In this document: positions 1 through 5,982 of the stretch, in pieces
Position numbering within the stretch: position 1 is the first letter of the stretch
How the letters are laid out: the number at the start of each line of letters is the position of its first letter
From: Solirubrobacterales bacterium
GTDB lineage: Bacteria > Actinomycetota > Thermoleophilia > Solirubrobacterales > Solirubrobacteraceae
DNA: 9,470 nt
Assembly: GCA_019240015.1 (NCBI GenBank)
Contig: JAFAZB010000176.1
Location: 1-9,470 of the forward strand
Direction: 5' to 3'
Notes under the pieces: model-generated
What the model was told of the DNA's origin: nothing
The model's database searches: none
What the model saw: the letters and a program-made list of their open reading frames with translations, nothing else
Position numbers and translations under genes: made by a program

Positions 1-1032
1 TCCGCCCTCATGGCTGAGGATCGCCGCCCGCGCCTCCTGCTGCTTGCGCAGGTCGATCGTGGTGTAGATCTTCAACCCACCCTCGCTGACGCGCGGACAG
101 TTGTTGGGCGTCTGCGGGCACAGCTGCTGCTCGAGCGCCTGCTGGACGTAGTCGAACACGTACGGCTCCTTGCGCGCCGTGTAGGCCGAGCTGCGCTGGA
201 CCTGGAGCCGCTGCCGGCTCGCGGCGTCGGCCTGATCCTGGGTGATGTAGTGCGCCTGCACCATCGCCTGGAGCACTTCCTGGCGCCGGTCGCGCGCGGC
301 GTCGGCATCGACGAATGGGTTGTAGTCGGACGGGGCCTGCGGCATGCCCGCCAGGAGCGCCGCCTGCGCCAGGTTCAGCCGCCACACGGGCTTGTTGAAG
401 AACATCTCCGAGGCCGCCTGGACCCCATAGGCGGTCTGGCCGCCGAGCGTGCCGTAGGGAACGTCGTTGAGGTAGCTGGTCAGGATCCAGGACTTGTTGT
501 GGAGCTTCTCCAGCTGCTGTGCGAGCTTGGCCTGGATGATCTTGTACTTGAGGTTGTGGACCACGCTGAGCTGTGGCGGGAGGTAGAGGTTGTCGACCAG
601 CTGCATGGTCAGCGTGGAGGCCCCCTGGAGCGAGTTTCCGCCCCCGAACGCGTCCTTGATCGCGGCTCGCAGGATCCCCTGATAGTCGAGCGCCCCGTGT
701 TGATAGAAGCGACGATCCTCGATCGCGATCGTGGCCTCCTTCAGCCGCTCGGGGATCGCGCTGCCCGGAACGTCGCTGTGCAGGTCAGGCGACCAGATGT
801 ATCCGAGTGGCGTCCCATCGCTCGCGAACACCTCGGAAGGCTGTCCCGGGTCACGCGCGGTCAGCTGGCTGATGTCGGGCGCGGACTGCGCGACGTTGAA
901 CACCCACCCGGCAACCCCAAACGCTCCCAGCGCGACGGCGAACACCGCGAGCACGGCACTCAGCCCGAGCGCCCGCTTGACGGGAGATCCGCGCCGCCGC
1001 CGCCGGCGGCGCTGTCGTTCACGTCGACTCAT
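1..1032 (-). CDS. Class A penicillin-binding protein (peptidoglycan glycosyltransferase/transpeptidase), C-terminal part beyond the left edge
   Basis: Bifunctional peptidoglycan synthase of the PBP1 type; the visible 344 residues hold the anchor and glycosyltransferase (GT51) domain. The ATG at 1032 opens an Arg-rich cytosolic tail (residues 3-12) and one membrane segment (about 21-44). GT51 motifs follow: EDRRFYQHGALDYQG at 105-119 (E105 the expected catalytic Glu, H112), QGASTLTMQL at 136-145, LNDVPYGTLGGQTAYG at 188-203, and ALLAGMPQAPSDYNP at 225-239. GLKIYTTIDLRKQ at 320-332 is the usual link into the transpeptidase domain, whose SxxK and KTG motifs lie outside the window. Odd: D147 and Q167 stand where E. 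coli PBP1b has K274 and E290, so polymerase activity is uncertain. C305 and C312 could form an extracytoplasmic disulfide. No clear Shine-Dalgarno precedes the ATG. It is divergent from the HAD gene. The family call is firm. Confidence 0.95.
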   Translation of the reverse strand, partial: MSRRERQRRRRRRRGSPVKRALGLSAVLAVFAVALGAFGVAGWVFNVAQSAPDISQLTARDPGQPSEVFASDGTPLGYIWSPDLHSDVPGSAIPERLKEATIAIEDRRFYQHGALDYQGILRAAIKDAFGGGNSLQGASTLTMQLVDNLYLPPQLSVVHNLKYKIIQAKLAQQLEKLHNKSWILTSYLNDVPYGTLGGQTAYGVQAASEMFFNKPVWRLNLAQAALLAGMPQAPSDYNPFVDADAARDRRQEVLQAMVQAHYITQDQADAASRQRLQVQRSSAYTARKEPYVFDYVQQALEQQLCPQTPNNCPRVSEGGLKIYTTIDLRKQQEARAAILSHEGG

Positions 1033-1181
1033 GAGATGCGGATGACGAGCTGGCGCCGGAGCGCAACAGCTGCGCGAAGTCGGCGCCGGAGATCGCTGAA
1101 TCAGTGTAGCTTGCGGGCTCTTTCGGGCCGCCAGTTCACGGTCCTGCACGTGGCCCCCGGCCGGTCGCCGACCTGCAGAGG
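1033..1181. promoter_or_regulatory. Divergent intergenic region between PBP and HAD operon
   Basis: This 149-bp spacer must carry the promoters for the leftward PBP gene and the rightward HAD-led operon. Its only AT-richer spot is about 1096-1112. There a minus-strand TACACT (1108 to 1103) and a plus-strand TAGCTT (1107 to 1112) overlap, both fitting the TANNNT -10 pattern. Neither has a convincing -35 hexamer, so the promoter calls are tentative. On the PBP side, GGCGCCGGA occurs twice as a direct repeat (1052-1060 and 1082-1090). Between the copies is a 5-bp inverted repeat GCGCA/TGCGC (1061-1065 and 1071-1075). These could be regulator sites or 5'-leader structure. Confidence 0.35.
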
Positions 1182-1925
1182 ATGCGAACCGATTACTCCC
1201 AGCGTGGCGCCCAGCGCGAAGCGCTGCTGCTCGACGCGCTCGGCACGCTGGTGGCGCTCGAGCCGCCCGCGCCGGCGCTGGCGCGCGAGCTCGCCGAGCG
1301 CTTTCGGATCGAGGTCACGCCGGAGCAGGCACAGCTGGCGCTGGCAGCCGAGATCGCCTACTACCGATCCCATCTCGACGAGGGCGCAGACGCCGACAGC
1401 CTGGCGGCGCTGCGGCTCCGCTGCGCCGAGGCGCTGCGCTCGGCGCTCCCGCGGTCGGCTGCGCTCGCGGCGCTCGACACGGCCTCGCTGACCGAGGCGC
1501 TGCTTGCCTCGCTTCGCTTCAGCGCGTTTGCAGATGTCCGGGGCGCGCTGCTCGCCGCCCGGGCGCGCGGCGAGCGGGTGATCGTGGTCAGCAACTGGGA
1601 CGTGTCGCTCGAGGCGGTGCTGGAGCGACTGGGTCTCGCCGGCCTCCTCGATGCGGTCTTGACCTCGGCGGCGGTCGGAGCGCGCAAGCCCTCCCCGATC
1701 ATCTTCCAGCGCGCACTCGAGTTGGCGGGGTGCAGCGCCGACCGCGCCCTGCACGTCGGCGACAGCTTCGCCGAGGACGTGATCGGAGCCCGGGCGGCCG
1801 GAATCGAAGCGGTCCTGCTCGATCGCGGAGCGACGGGCGGCGCGGGCGCTGGCTCATCGGGGTCAGGGAAGGGCGGGCGCCCCGGCGTGCAAACGATCGC
1901 CAGCCTCGCCCAGCTGAGCCCATAA
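1182..1925 (+). CDS. HAD-superfamily hydrolase (HAD-IA type)
   Basis: Cytosolic haloacid-dehalogenase-fold hydrolase of 247 residues with all four motif regions: motif I LLLDALGTL with nucleophile D18; motif II VIVVSNWD with S137; motif III Lys K169 in GARKPSP; motif IV HVGDSFAED with D194 and D199. Residues about 25-115 form the helical cap expected of subclass IA. Position +2 from the nucleophile is L20, not the Asp that serves as acid/base in HAD phosphatases. This resembles HADs with DxYGT or related motif I, so substrate and even phosphatase activity cannot be assigned. A Gly/Ser-rich stretch (about 217-235) precedes a short C-terminal tail. The ATG at 1182 abuts AGAGG too closely for a normal ribosome site, so the start is not certain. 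It leads a plus-strand gene cluster, 15 nt before the CPBP protease gene. Confidence 0.88.
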   Translation: MRTDYSQRGAQREALLLDALGTLVALEPPAPALARELAERFRIEVTPEQAQLALAAEIAYYRSHLDEGADADSLAALRLRCAEALRSALPRSAALAALDTASLTEALLASLRFSAFADVRGALLAARARGERVIVVSNWDVSLEAVLERLGLAGLLDAVLTSAAVGARKPSPIIFQRALELAGCSADRALHVGDSFAEDVIGARAAGIEAVLLDRGATGGAGAGSSGSGKGGRPGVQTIASLAQLSP

Positions 1926-1940
1926 CCTGGCGGGATCACG

Positions 1941-2774
1941 ATGCCGAGCGTCCCTGATCGCTCCTGGGAGGAGCCCCCGTGGCGGCTGTGGACCGCGCCA
2001 GCCGCGGTGGTGTTCGGGCTGGCGCTCGGAGTGTTCGCGACGATTGCGGTCGAGCTGCTGGCCCGGATCGGGGGTTCCGATCCGGCTCACCTCACCGCGA
2101 CCGTCAACATCATCGGCGACGTCGTGTTCGATCTCGCGTTCGTCGCCGCGGCGCTGTACTTCGCGGCGCTGCACGGACGCCCGCGGCCGGGGGACTTCGG
2201 CTTCCGACGGATCCCCCCCCGGCTCGCGATCAAGGCGTTCGTGGTGGCGGCGGTCGGCTACTACGCGCTTACCGCCGCGTACGCGTCCGTGCTGCGCCTC
2301 CACGGGAGCGACAAGCTGCCGGTCAAGCTCGGCAGCCACCCGAGGAGCGCGACGCTCGCGTTGCTGGCTGTGTTTGTGTGCGTGATCGCTCCGATGGCCG
2401 AGGAGTTCTTCTTCCGGGGCTTCTTCTTCGGGGCGCTGCGTCGCTGGCGGATCGTGATCGCCGGGCGAAACGTGGGCACGCTGATCGCCGCGGTCTTGAC
2501 CGGGATCCTGTTCGGGCTTGCCCACACCGGCTCGGCCTCATCGGCGTATCTGATCCCGCTGGGCTTTCTCGGCTTCGTGCTGTGCGTCGTTCGCTGGCGC
2601 ACCGGCTCGCTGTACCCCTGCATGGCGCTGCACAGCGCCAACAACGCGCTCGCGCTCGGGGTCACCCAGCTGCACTGGAGCGCGCTCGAGATCCTCGGCT
2701 TGATGGCCGGCTCGCTGCTCGTGATCGGTGCCGCCACCGGCCCCCTGGCCCCGCGGGCGGCCCTGGCACGATGA
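1941..2774 (+). CDS. CPBP-family intramembrane glutamic/metallo-endopeptidase (Abi/CAAX-like)
   Basis: Polytopic membrane protease of the CPBP (Abi, PF02517) family, 277 residues. The three signature motifs are present in order: EExxxR as E154, E155 and R159 in MAEEFFFRG; FxxxH as F191 and H195 in GILFGLAH; and HxxxN as H231 and N235 in LHSANNALALG. Hydrophobic segments lie near 18-42, 56-77, 95-118, 135-152, 180-197, 202-217 and 245-266. Bacterial relatives include bacteriocin-immunity and exported-protein processing enzymes; no substrate can be deduced here. It begins 15 nt after the HAD stop and ends 27 nt before the longest possible L,D-transpeptidase frame. It is therefore probably co-transcribed with HAD. 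The start codon is ATG with only a weak GGCGGGA upstream. Confidence 0.92.
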   Translation: MPSVPDRSWEEPPWRLWTAPAAVVFGLALGVFATIAVELLARIGGSDPAHLTATVNIIGDVVFDLAFVAAALYFAALHGRPRPGDFGFRRIPPRLAIKAFVVAAVGYYALTAAYASVLRLHGSDKLPVKLGSHPRSATLALLAVFVCVIAPMAEEFFFRGFFFGALRRWRIVIAGRNVGTLIAAVLTGILFGLAHTGSASSAYLIPLGFLGFVLCVVRWRTGSLYPCMALHSANNALALGVTQLHWSALEILGLMAGSLLVIGAATGPLAPRAALAR

Positions 2775-2837
2775 GCACTGCGCTCGCGCGGGCCAACGTC
2801 CGTGGAGTGCGATCGCATTCGGTGGATCGGACTGATT

Positions 2838-2843
2838 TACTTT
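2838..2843 (+). promoter_or_regulatory. Candidate -10 box for a leaderless L,D-transpeptidase transcript
   Basis: TACTTT fits the TANNNT -10 pattern common in actinobacteria. It sits in an unusually AT-rich patch (about 2831-2849) and ends six bases before the ATG at 2850. That is the spacing expected if transcription starts on the A of the start codon. No good -35 hexamer is visible at 16-18 bp upstream. There is also no Shine-Dalgarno in front of 2850, which agrees with leaderless translation. This is inference from spacing. Confidence 0.4.
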
Positions 2844-2849
2844 CGCTTG

Positions 2850-3869
2850 ATGCTACGGCGCTCGATCGCTTCCGTCGCCGCCGGTCTGCTGGCACCACTG
2901 CTGCTCGCGGCCGCACCAGCGGGCTCGGCCACCACCGCGGCGGCACTCGCCAAGCGCACAAAGCCGGCCGGCAAGCCGACGCCCGCGCAGTCGAGCGGCC
3001 CGATCAGGCTGTACCTGTCAGACGCTTACTTCGTGCACGGCAGTGCCGTCACGGTGCCCAAGCGCACGGTGCAGGTCGGTGGGGTGGTGACGCCGTTCGT
3101 GCCAGGGCAGTGGGTGAGCGTGCAGACGTTCCTCGGCAAGCGGCTGATCAAGACCGACAGCTTGCGGGTCAAGCCATCGCGCAACGGCAGCTTCGGACGT
3201 TTCACCGAGCGCGTGTCCGCCAGCCACCCGGGGCTGGTGACCGTCAAGGTGGCTCACCTCGCGACCCCGCAGCTGGCGGGCTTCACGGCGCTGCGTCGCT
3301 ATGCAGTGCTCGATCCAAGCGCGGGGTTCGGGGCTGGTGGAAAGTTCGTGCAGCTGATCCAGCAACGGCTCGCCGCGCTTCACTTCTACATCCCTCAGAC
3401 CGGCGTCTACGACCAGGGAACCGGCCTCGCGATCGACGCCTACCACCGCCTGCTCGGCTGGGGCACCTCCCAGACGCTCGACCGTGCGACGATCACCTGG
3501 CTGCTGGACGGGTTCGGTTCGTTCAATGTCCGCGACCCCGGCGACGGCAAGCACGTCGAGGGCAACCTGTCCAAGCAGCTGTTGGCCCTGATCTACGGCT
3601 CGCATGTCTACGCGATCTATCCGATCAGCTCCGGCAAGCCCTCCACGCCGACGATCCTCGGCCACTTCAGCGTGTACAGCCGGGTGCCGGGTTACTTACC
3701 GGACGGGATGTACTACTCGAGCTTCTTCTTCGGCGGTTACGCGATTCATGGTTACAACCCCGCGCCCGACTACCCCGCCAGCCACGGCTGCATGCGGGTG
3801 CCGATCGTCGACGCGATCTCCATCTTCAACTGGCTGAACTACGGCGACGTAGTCGACGTCTACTACTGA
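2850..3869 (+). CDS. Secreted L,D-transpeptidase (YkuD domain) with peptidoglycan-binding-like domain
   Basis: Cell-wall cross-linking enzyme, 339 residues from the ATG at 2850. I prefer this start because a signal peptide follows at once (MLRRSIASVAAGLLAPLLLA, then AAPAGSA) and because of the -10 box just upstream; a GTG at 2802 would add 16 residues in front of the signal. After a Lys/Pro-rich linker comes a beta-rich region of unknown family (about 55-150), then a PG_binding_1-like segment (about 165-205, VQLIQQRLAALHF...GVYDQGTG). The YkuD domain is about 234-339. Its active site is HGYNPAPDYPASHGCMRVP, giving H300, H312, nucleophile C314 and R316. Such enzymes make 3-3 peptidoglycan cross-links or anchor proteins; which one is not readable here. 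The mature protein should act outside the membrane. PyrE starts 19 nt downstream. Confidence 0.93.
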   Translation: MLRRSIASVAAGLLAPLLLAAAPAGSATTAAALAKRTKPAGKPTPAQSSGPIRLYLSDAYFVHGSAVTVPKRTVQVGGVVTPFVPGQWVSVQTFLGKRLIKTDSLRVKPSRNGSFGRFTERVSASHPGLVTVKVAHLATPQLAGFTALRRYAVLDPSAGFGAGGKFVQLIQQRLAALHFYIPQTGVYDQGTGLAIDAYHRLLGWGTSQTLDRATITWLLDGFGSFNVRDPGDGKHVEGNLSKQLLALIYGSHVYAIYPISSGKPSTPTILGHFSVYSRVPGYLPDGMYYSSFFFGGYAIHGYNPAPDYPASHGCMRVPIVDAISIFNWLNYGDVVDVYY

Positions 3870-3888
3870 TCAGGTCCGGGGTGGCGAG

Positions 3889-4458
3889 ATGACCGGCGTC
3901 GCCGCGAGCGCGCGCGAGCGCCTGCTGGCCGAGCTGCGCGCGCACGCGCTCGTGATCGGTGAAGTGGTGCTGACCAGCGGCGCGCGGGCCCAGTACCTGG
4001 TCGACGCCAAGCGCGCCATCCTGCGCCCTGCCGGCTTCCTCGCGCTGGCGGAGCTGGTCGCCGGGCAAGCCCGCAACTGGGGCGCCACCGCGGTCGGCGG
4101 GATGACCATGGGAGCCGACCCGATCGCTTGCGCCGCGCTCGCGGGCGGCGCTGACGTGAAAGCGTTCTTCGTTCGCCAGGAGGTCAAGCAGCACGGCCTC
4201 GCGCGGCGGATCGAGGGTCCGCTGCTGGGGCCCGGAGACCGCTGCATGCTGGTCGAGGACGTGGTCACCACGGGTGGCTCGACGATCCGCGCGCTCGAAG
4301 CGATTCGCGCCGAGGGCCATCGGGTGTGCGGGGTGCTGGCGATCTGCGATCGGCTGGCGGGCGGCGCGCAAGCGATCGAGCGGGCGGCGCGGGCGCCATT
4401 CCTGGCATTGACGACGATCGACGAGGTCTACCCGCAACGCCCGGACCGAGAGGCCTAG
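3889..4458 (+). CDS. pyrE: Orotate phosphoribosyltransferase
   Basis: Cytosolic enzyme of de novo pyrimidine synthesis that converts orotate and PRPP to orotidine 5'-monophosphate and pyrophosphate. Its 189 residues are within the normal size for the family. Diagnostic motifs: LTSGARAQYLVDAKRAI at 28-44 (K41), AVGGMTMGADPIA at 68-80, the flexible catalytic loop FFVRQEVKQHG at 93-103 (R96, K100, H102), and the PRPP-binding motif CMLVEDVVTTGGST at 119-132 (E123, D124). The ATG follows the L,D-transpeptidase stop by 19 nt, behind a G-rich stretch that could serve as a weak ribosome site. No other pyr genes are in the window, so it sits apart from that pathway, at the end of an envelope-leaning gene cluster. 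It converges with the tandem membrane-protein genes. Confidence 0.95.
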   Translation: MTGVAASARERLLAELRAHALVIGEVVLTSGARAQYLVDAKRAILRPAGFLALAELVAGQARNWGATAVGGMTMGADPIACAALAGGADVKAFFVRQEVKQHGLARRIEGPLLGPGDRCMLVEDVVTTGGSTIRALEAIRAEGHRVCGVLAICDRLAGGAQAIERAARAPFLALTTIDEVYPQRPDREA

Positions 4459-4467
4459 GCCGAGAGA

Positions 4468-4528
4468 GCCGCGAGCCGCACGAGCCGCGGCAGCGGCGCT
4501 AGCGCGGCAGCCGGCGACAAGCCGCGCT
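4468..4528. terminator. Candidate terminator hairpins between convergent pyrE and membrane-protein gene
   Basis: Two GC-rich inverted repeats lie where the convergent transcripts meet. GCCGCG/CGCGGC (4468-4473 and 4486-4491, 12-nt loop) is in the 40-nt spacer. A perfect 8-bp repeat AGCGCGGC/GCCGCGCT (4501-4508 and 4521-4528, 12-nt loop) overlaps the last codons of the minus-strand gene. A further 7-bp stem (4524-4530 and 4537-4543) competes with the second. There is no T-tract, so classical intrinsic termination is not supported; a bidirectional hairpin block is only a possibility. Confidence 0.3.
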
Positions 4529-5974
4529 GCGCTGATGCAGCGCCTGCACGGTCCACCCCGAGCGGTGCGGCGTGAACAGCACGACGGGCTTGCCTCGGTG
4601 GATCGCCGGGCCATACTTGAAGCCGACCGTCGCGACGTTCACGCGCAGACTCCAGGCCAGAATCGTCTGGTACTCGAGCCGCGTCAGCGGTTCGCCGCAC
4701 GCGCGTAGTCTCGAGGCGCCGCCGAGCCGGCTGATCGTGCCCGCGAGCCGGTTGATCTCGAGCGTGCGCTGACGCTGGACGCGCAGGTCCTTGTGCTCGG
4801 TGCGGGCTCGTGACAGGGCGGCGGGGACCAAGCTCGCCACGATCACCGCGGCCAGTGCCGCGCCGCCCCAACCTGCCGCCGGCGATCGGGCGGCCCCGCC
4901 CGCCGCGCGGACCAAGCTCGGGAGCTCGCTCAGCAGCCGGCCAACGCCGACGCCGGCCAGCACCACCATCACACCGCCCGCGGCGAACATGTAGCGCGGC
5001 AAGCCCGGCCACCCGTGCAACGAGAACGCGATCTCGATCACGACCCACGCCAGCGCCCCCGCAGACAGCGTCAAGAGGATCAGGTCTCGGCGAATCCCCG
5101 CGAGCACGATCGAGAGCAGTGCGACGATCTCCAGCGGCGTCTCGTGGAGGTCTAGGAAGCGGTCGATCGTGCCGAGCACCCTCCCGCTGTGCAGGGCCCG
5201 TCCCGACCCGAGCGCGTTGGTGCCGGCGACGAACGGGCTGCGCGAGGTGAGCGCGGGGATCCCGAACCAGAACACCGCCACCAGCGCCACGCCCGCGGCG
5301 ATCAGCCACCGCATCGAGGGGATCCGGCGCCAGGCCCAGATCGAGTACAGGCCGAGGAACAGCCACACCTCGGGACGCCCCAACGCCGCGAGCGCGCCGA
5401 GCACGAATGCCCATCGAGGACGGCCGGAGAGGTGGCAGTCGACGGCGCCCAGGCACAGGGAGACGATCATCGGATCGGATTGGAAGCTGAGGATGTAGTG
5501 GGTGTAGTCGCGGATTCCGAGCAGTGCCAGCCCGGCAAACGCGGCCGCCAGCGCGGGCGCGTAGCGGCTCCCAGCGGCTCCGGGTCCGGTCAGGCGGTAG
5601 GCGATCCGCCCGGCGAACAGCACGCCGGCCAGCGAAACCGCCACCGCGCTCATCATCCACAGCCACAGCTCGTAGTGGCCGAAGATCGCGTAGGGGACCA
5701 CGAACAGATACGGCAGCGGCTTCCAGGACGGCGCCGCGTTCGTGTTGAGGTTCCCAGCGATCGTCTGGTGACCCCACACCAGCCAGCCGTAGGGATCAAA
5801 TCCGGGGCGGGTCCGGGCCACCAGCACGATCACCAGCGACACGGCCAGCAGACCGGCGGCGGCGGCCAGCTCCGGATAGGCGCGCAGCAGCTCCCGTGCG
5901 CCCCGCCGGGGTGACCCGCCAGGCCCGCTCGCCAAGCCGGCTGGGGCGCGCGTCTCGGTCGTCGGCTGCGCCAC
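4499..5974 (-). CDS. Uncharacterised polytopic membrane protein, paralog A (GT-C-like)
   Basis: 491-residue integral membrane protein starting at a GTG 8 nt after the stop of its upstream paralog, so probably translationally coupled. Upstream sequence in this frame is an antisense-like shadow, so I reject longer starts. After a Pro/Gly-rich cytosolic tail there is a first membrane segment (about 36-54). TRPGFDPYGWLVWG follows (55-68, D60), then APSWKPLPYL (81-90), about ten further hydrophobic segments to about 390, including LGRPEVW (198-204) and HGWPGLPRYM (320-329), and a soluble C-terminal region (about 391-491) with ACGEPLTRLEY and VVLFTP. An acidic residue in the first loop and a late Arg-Tyr after a helix recall GT-C glycosyltransferases using lipid-linked sugars, but no family signature is decisive. 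Compared with its paralog, the C-terminus is about 18 residues shorter. Function unknown. Confidence 0.8.
   Translation of the reverse strand: MAQPTTETRAPAGLASGPGGSPRRGARELLRAYPELAAAAGLLAVSLVIVLVARTRPGFDPYGWLVWGHQTIAGNLNTNAAPSWKPLPYLFVVPYAIFGHYELWLWMMSAVAVSLAGVLFAGRIAYRLTGPGAAGSRYAPALAAAFAGLALLGIRDYTHYILSFQSDPMIVSLCLGAVDCHLSGRPRWAFVLGALAALGRPEVWLFLGLYSIWAWRRIPSMRWLIAAGVALVAVFWFGIPALTSRSPFVAGTNALGSGRALHSGRVLGTIDRFLDLHETPLEIVALLSIVLAGIRRDLILLTLSAGALAWVVIEIAFSLHGWPGLPRYMFAAGGVMVVLAGVGVGRLLSELPSLVRAAGGAARSPAAGWGGAALAAVIVASLVPAALSRARTEHKDLRVQRQRTLEINRLAGTISRLGGASRLRACGEPLTRLEYQTILAWSLRVNVATVGFKYGPAIHRGKPVVLFTPHRSGWTVQALHQRSAACRRLPR
5303..5343. repeat. 41-bp identical tract shared by the tandem paralogs, copy 1
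   Basis: This stretch is base-for-base identical to 6823-6863, while flanking sequence in the two paralogs differs at many positions. It encodes IWAWRRIPSMRWL on the minus strand, a cytosolic-looking basic loop between two membrane segments. Identity also covers third codon positions, which suggests gene conversion or recent duplication rather than protein constraint alone. Confidence 0.85.
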
Positions 5975-5982
5975 AGCGGCGC

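Noticed and set aside
10..1491. 493-codon plus-strand open frame antisense to the PBP and running into the HAD gene
   Set aside because: It is Arg/Leu-rich with no family motifs, while the opposite strand has clear GT51 motifs and the HAD gene occupies another frame. Long shadow frames are expected at this GC content.
2771..2850. ATGA overlap at the CPBP stop as start of the next gene
   Set aside because: The ATG at 2771 opens a different frame from the L,D-transpeptidase and leads to low-complexity sequence.
1979..3892. 637-codon plus-strand open frame across the CPBP and L,D-transpeptidase genes
   Set aside because: Low-complexity Arg/Ala/Pro sequence in a different frame from two genes with intact catalytic motifs.
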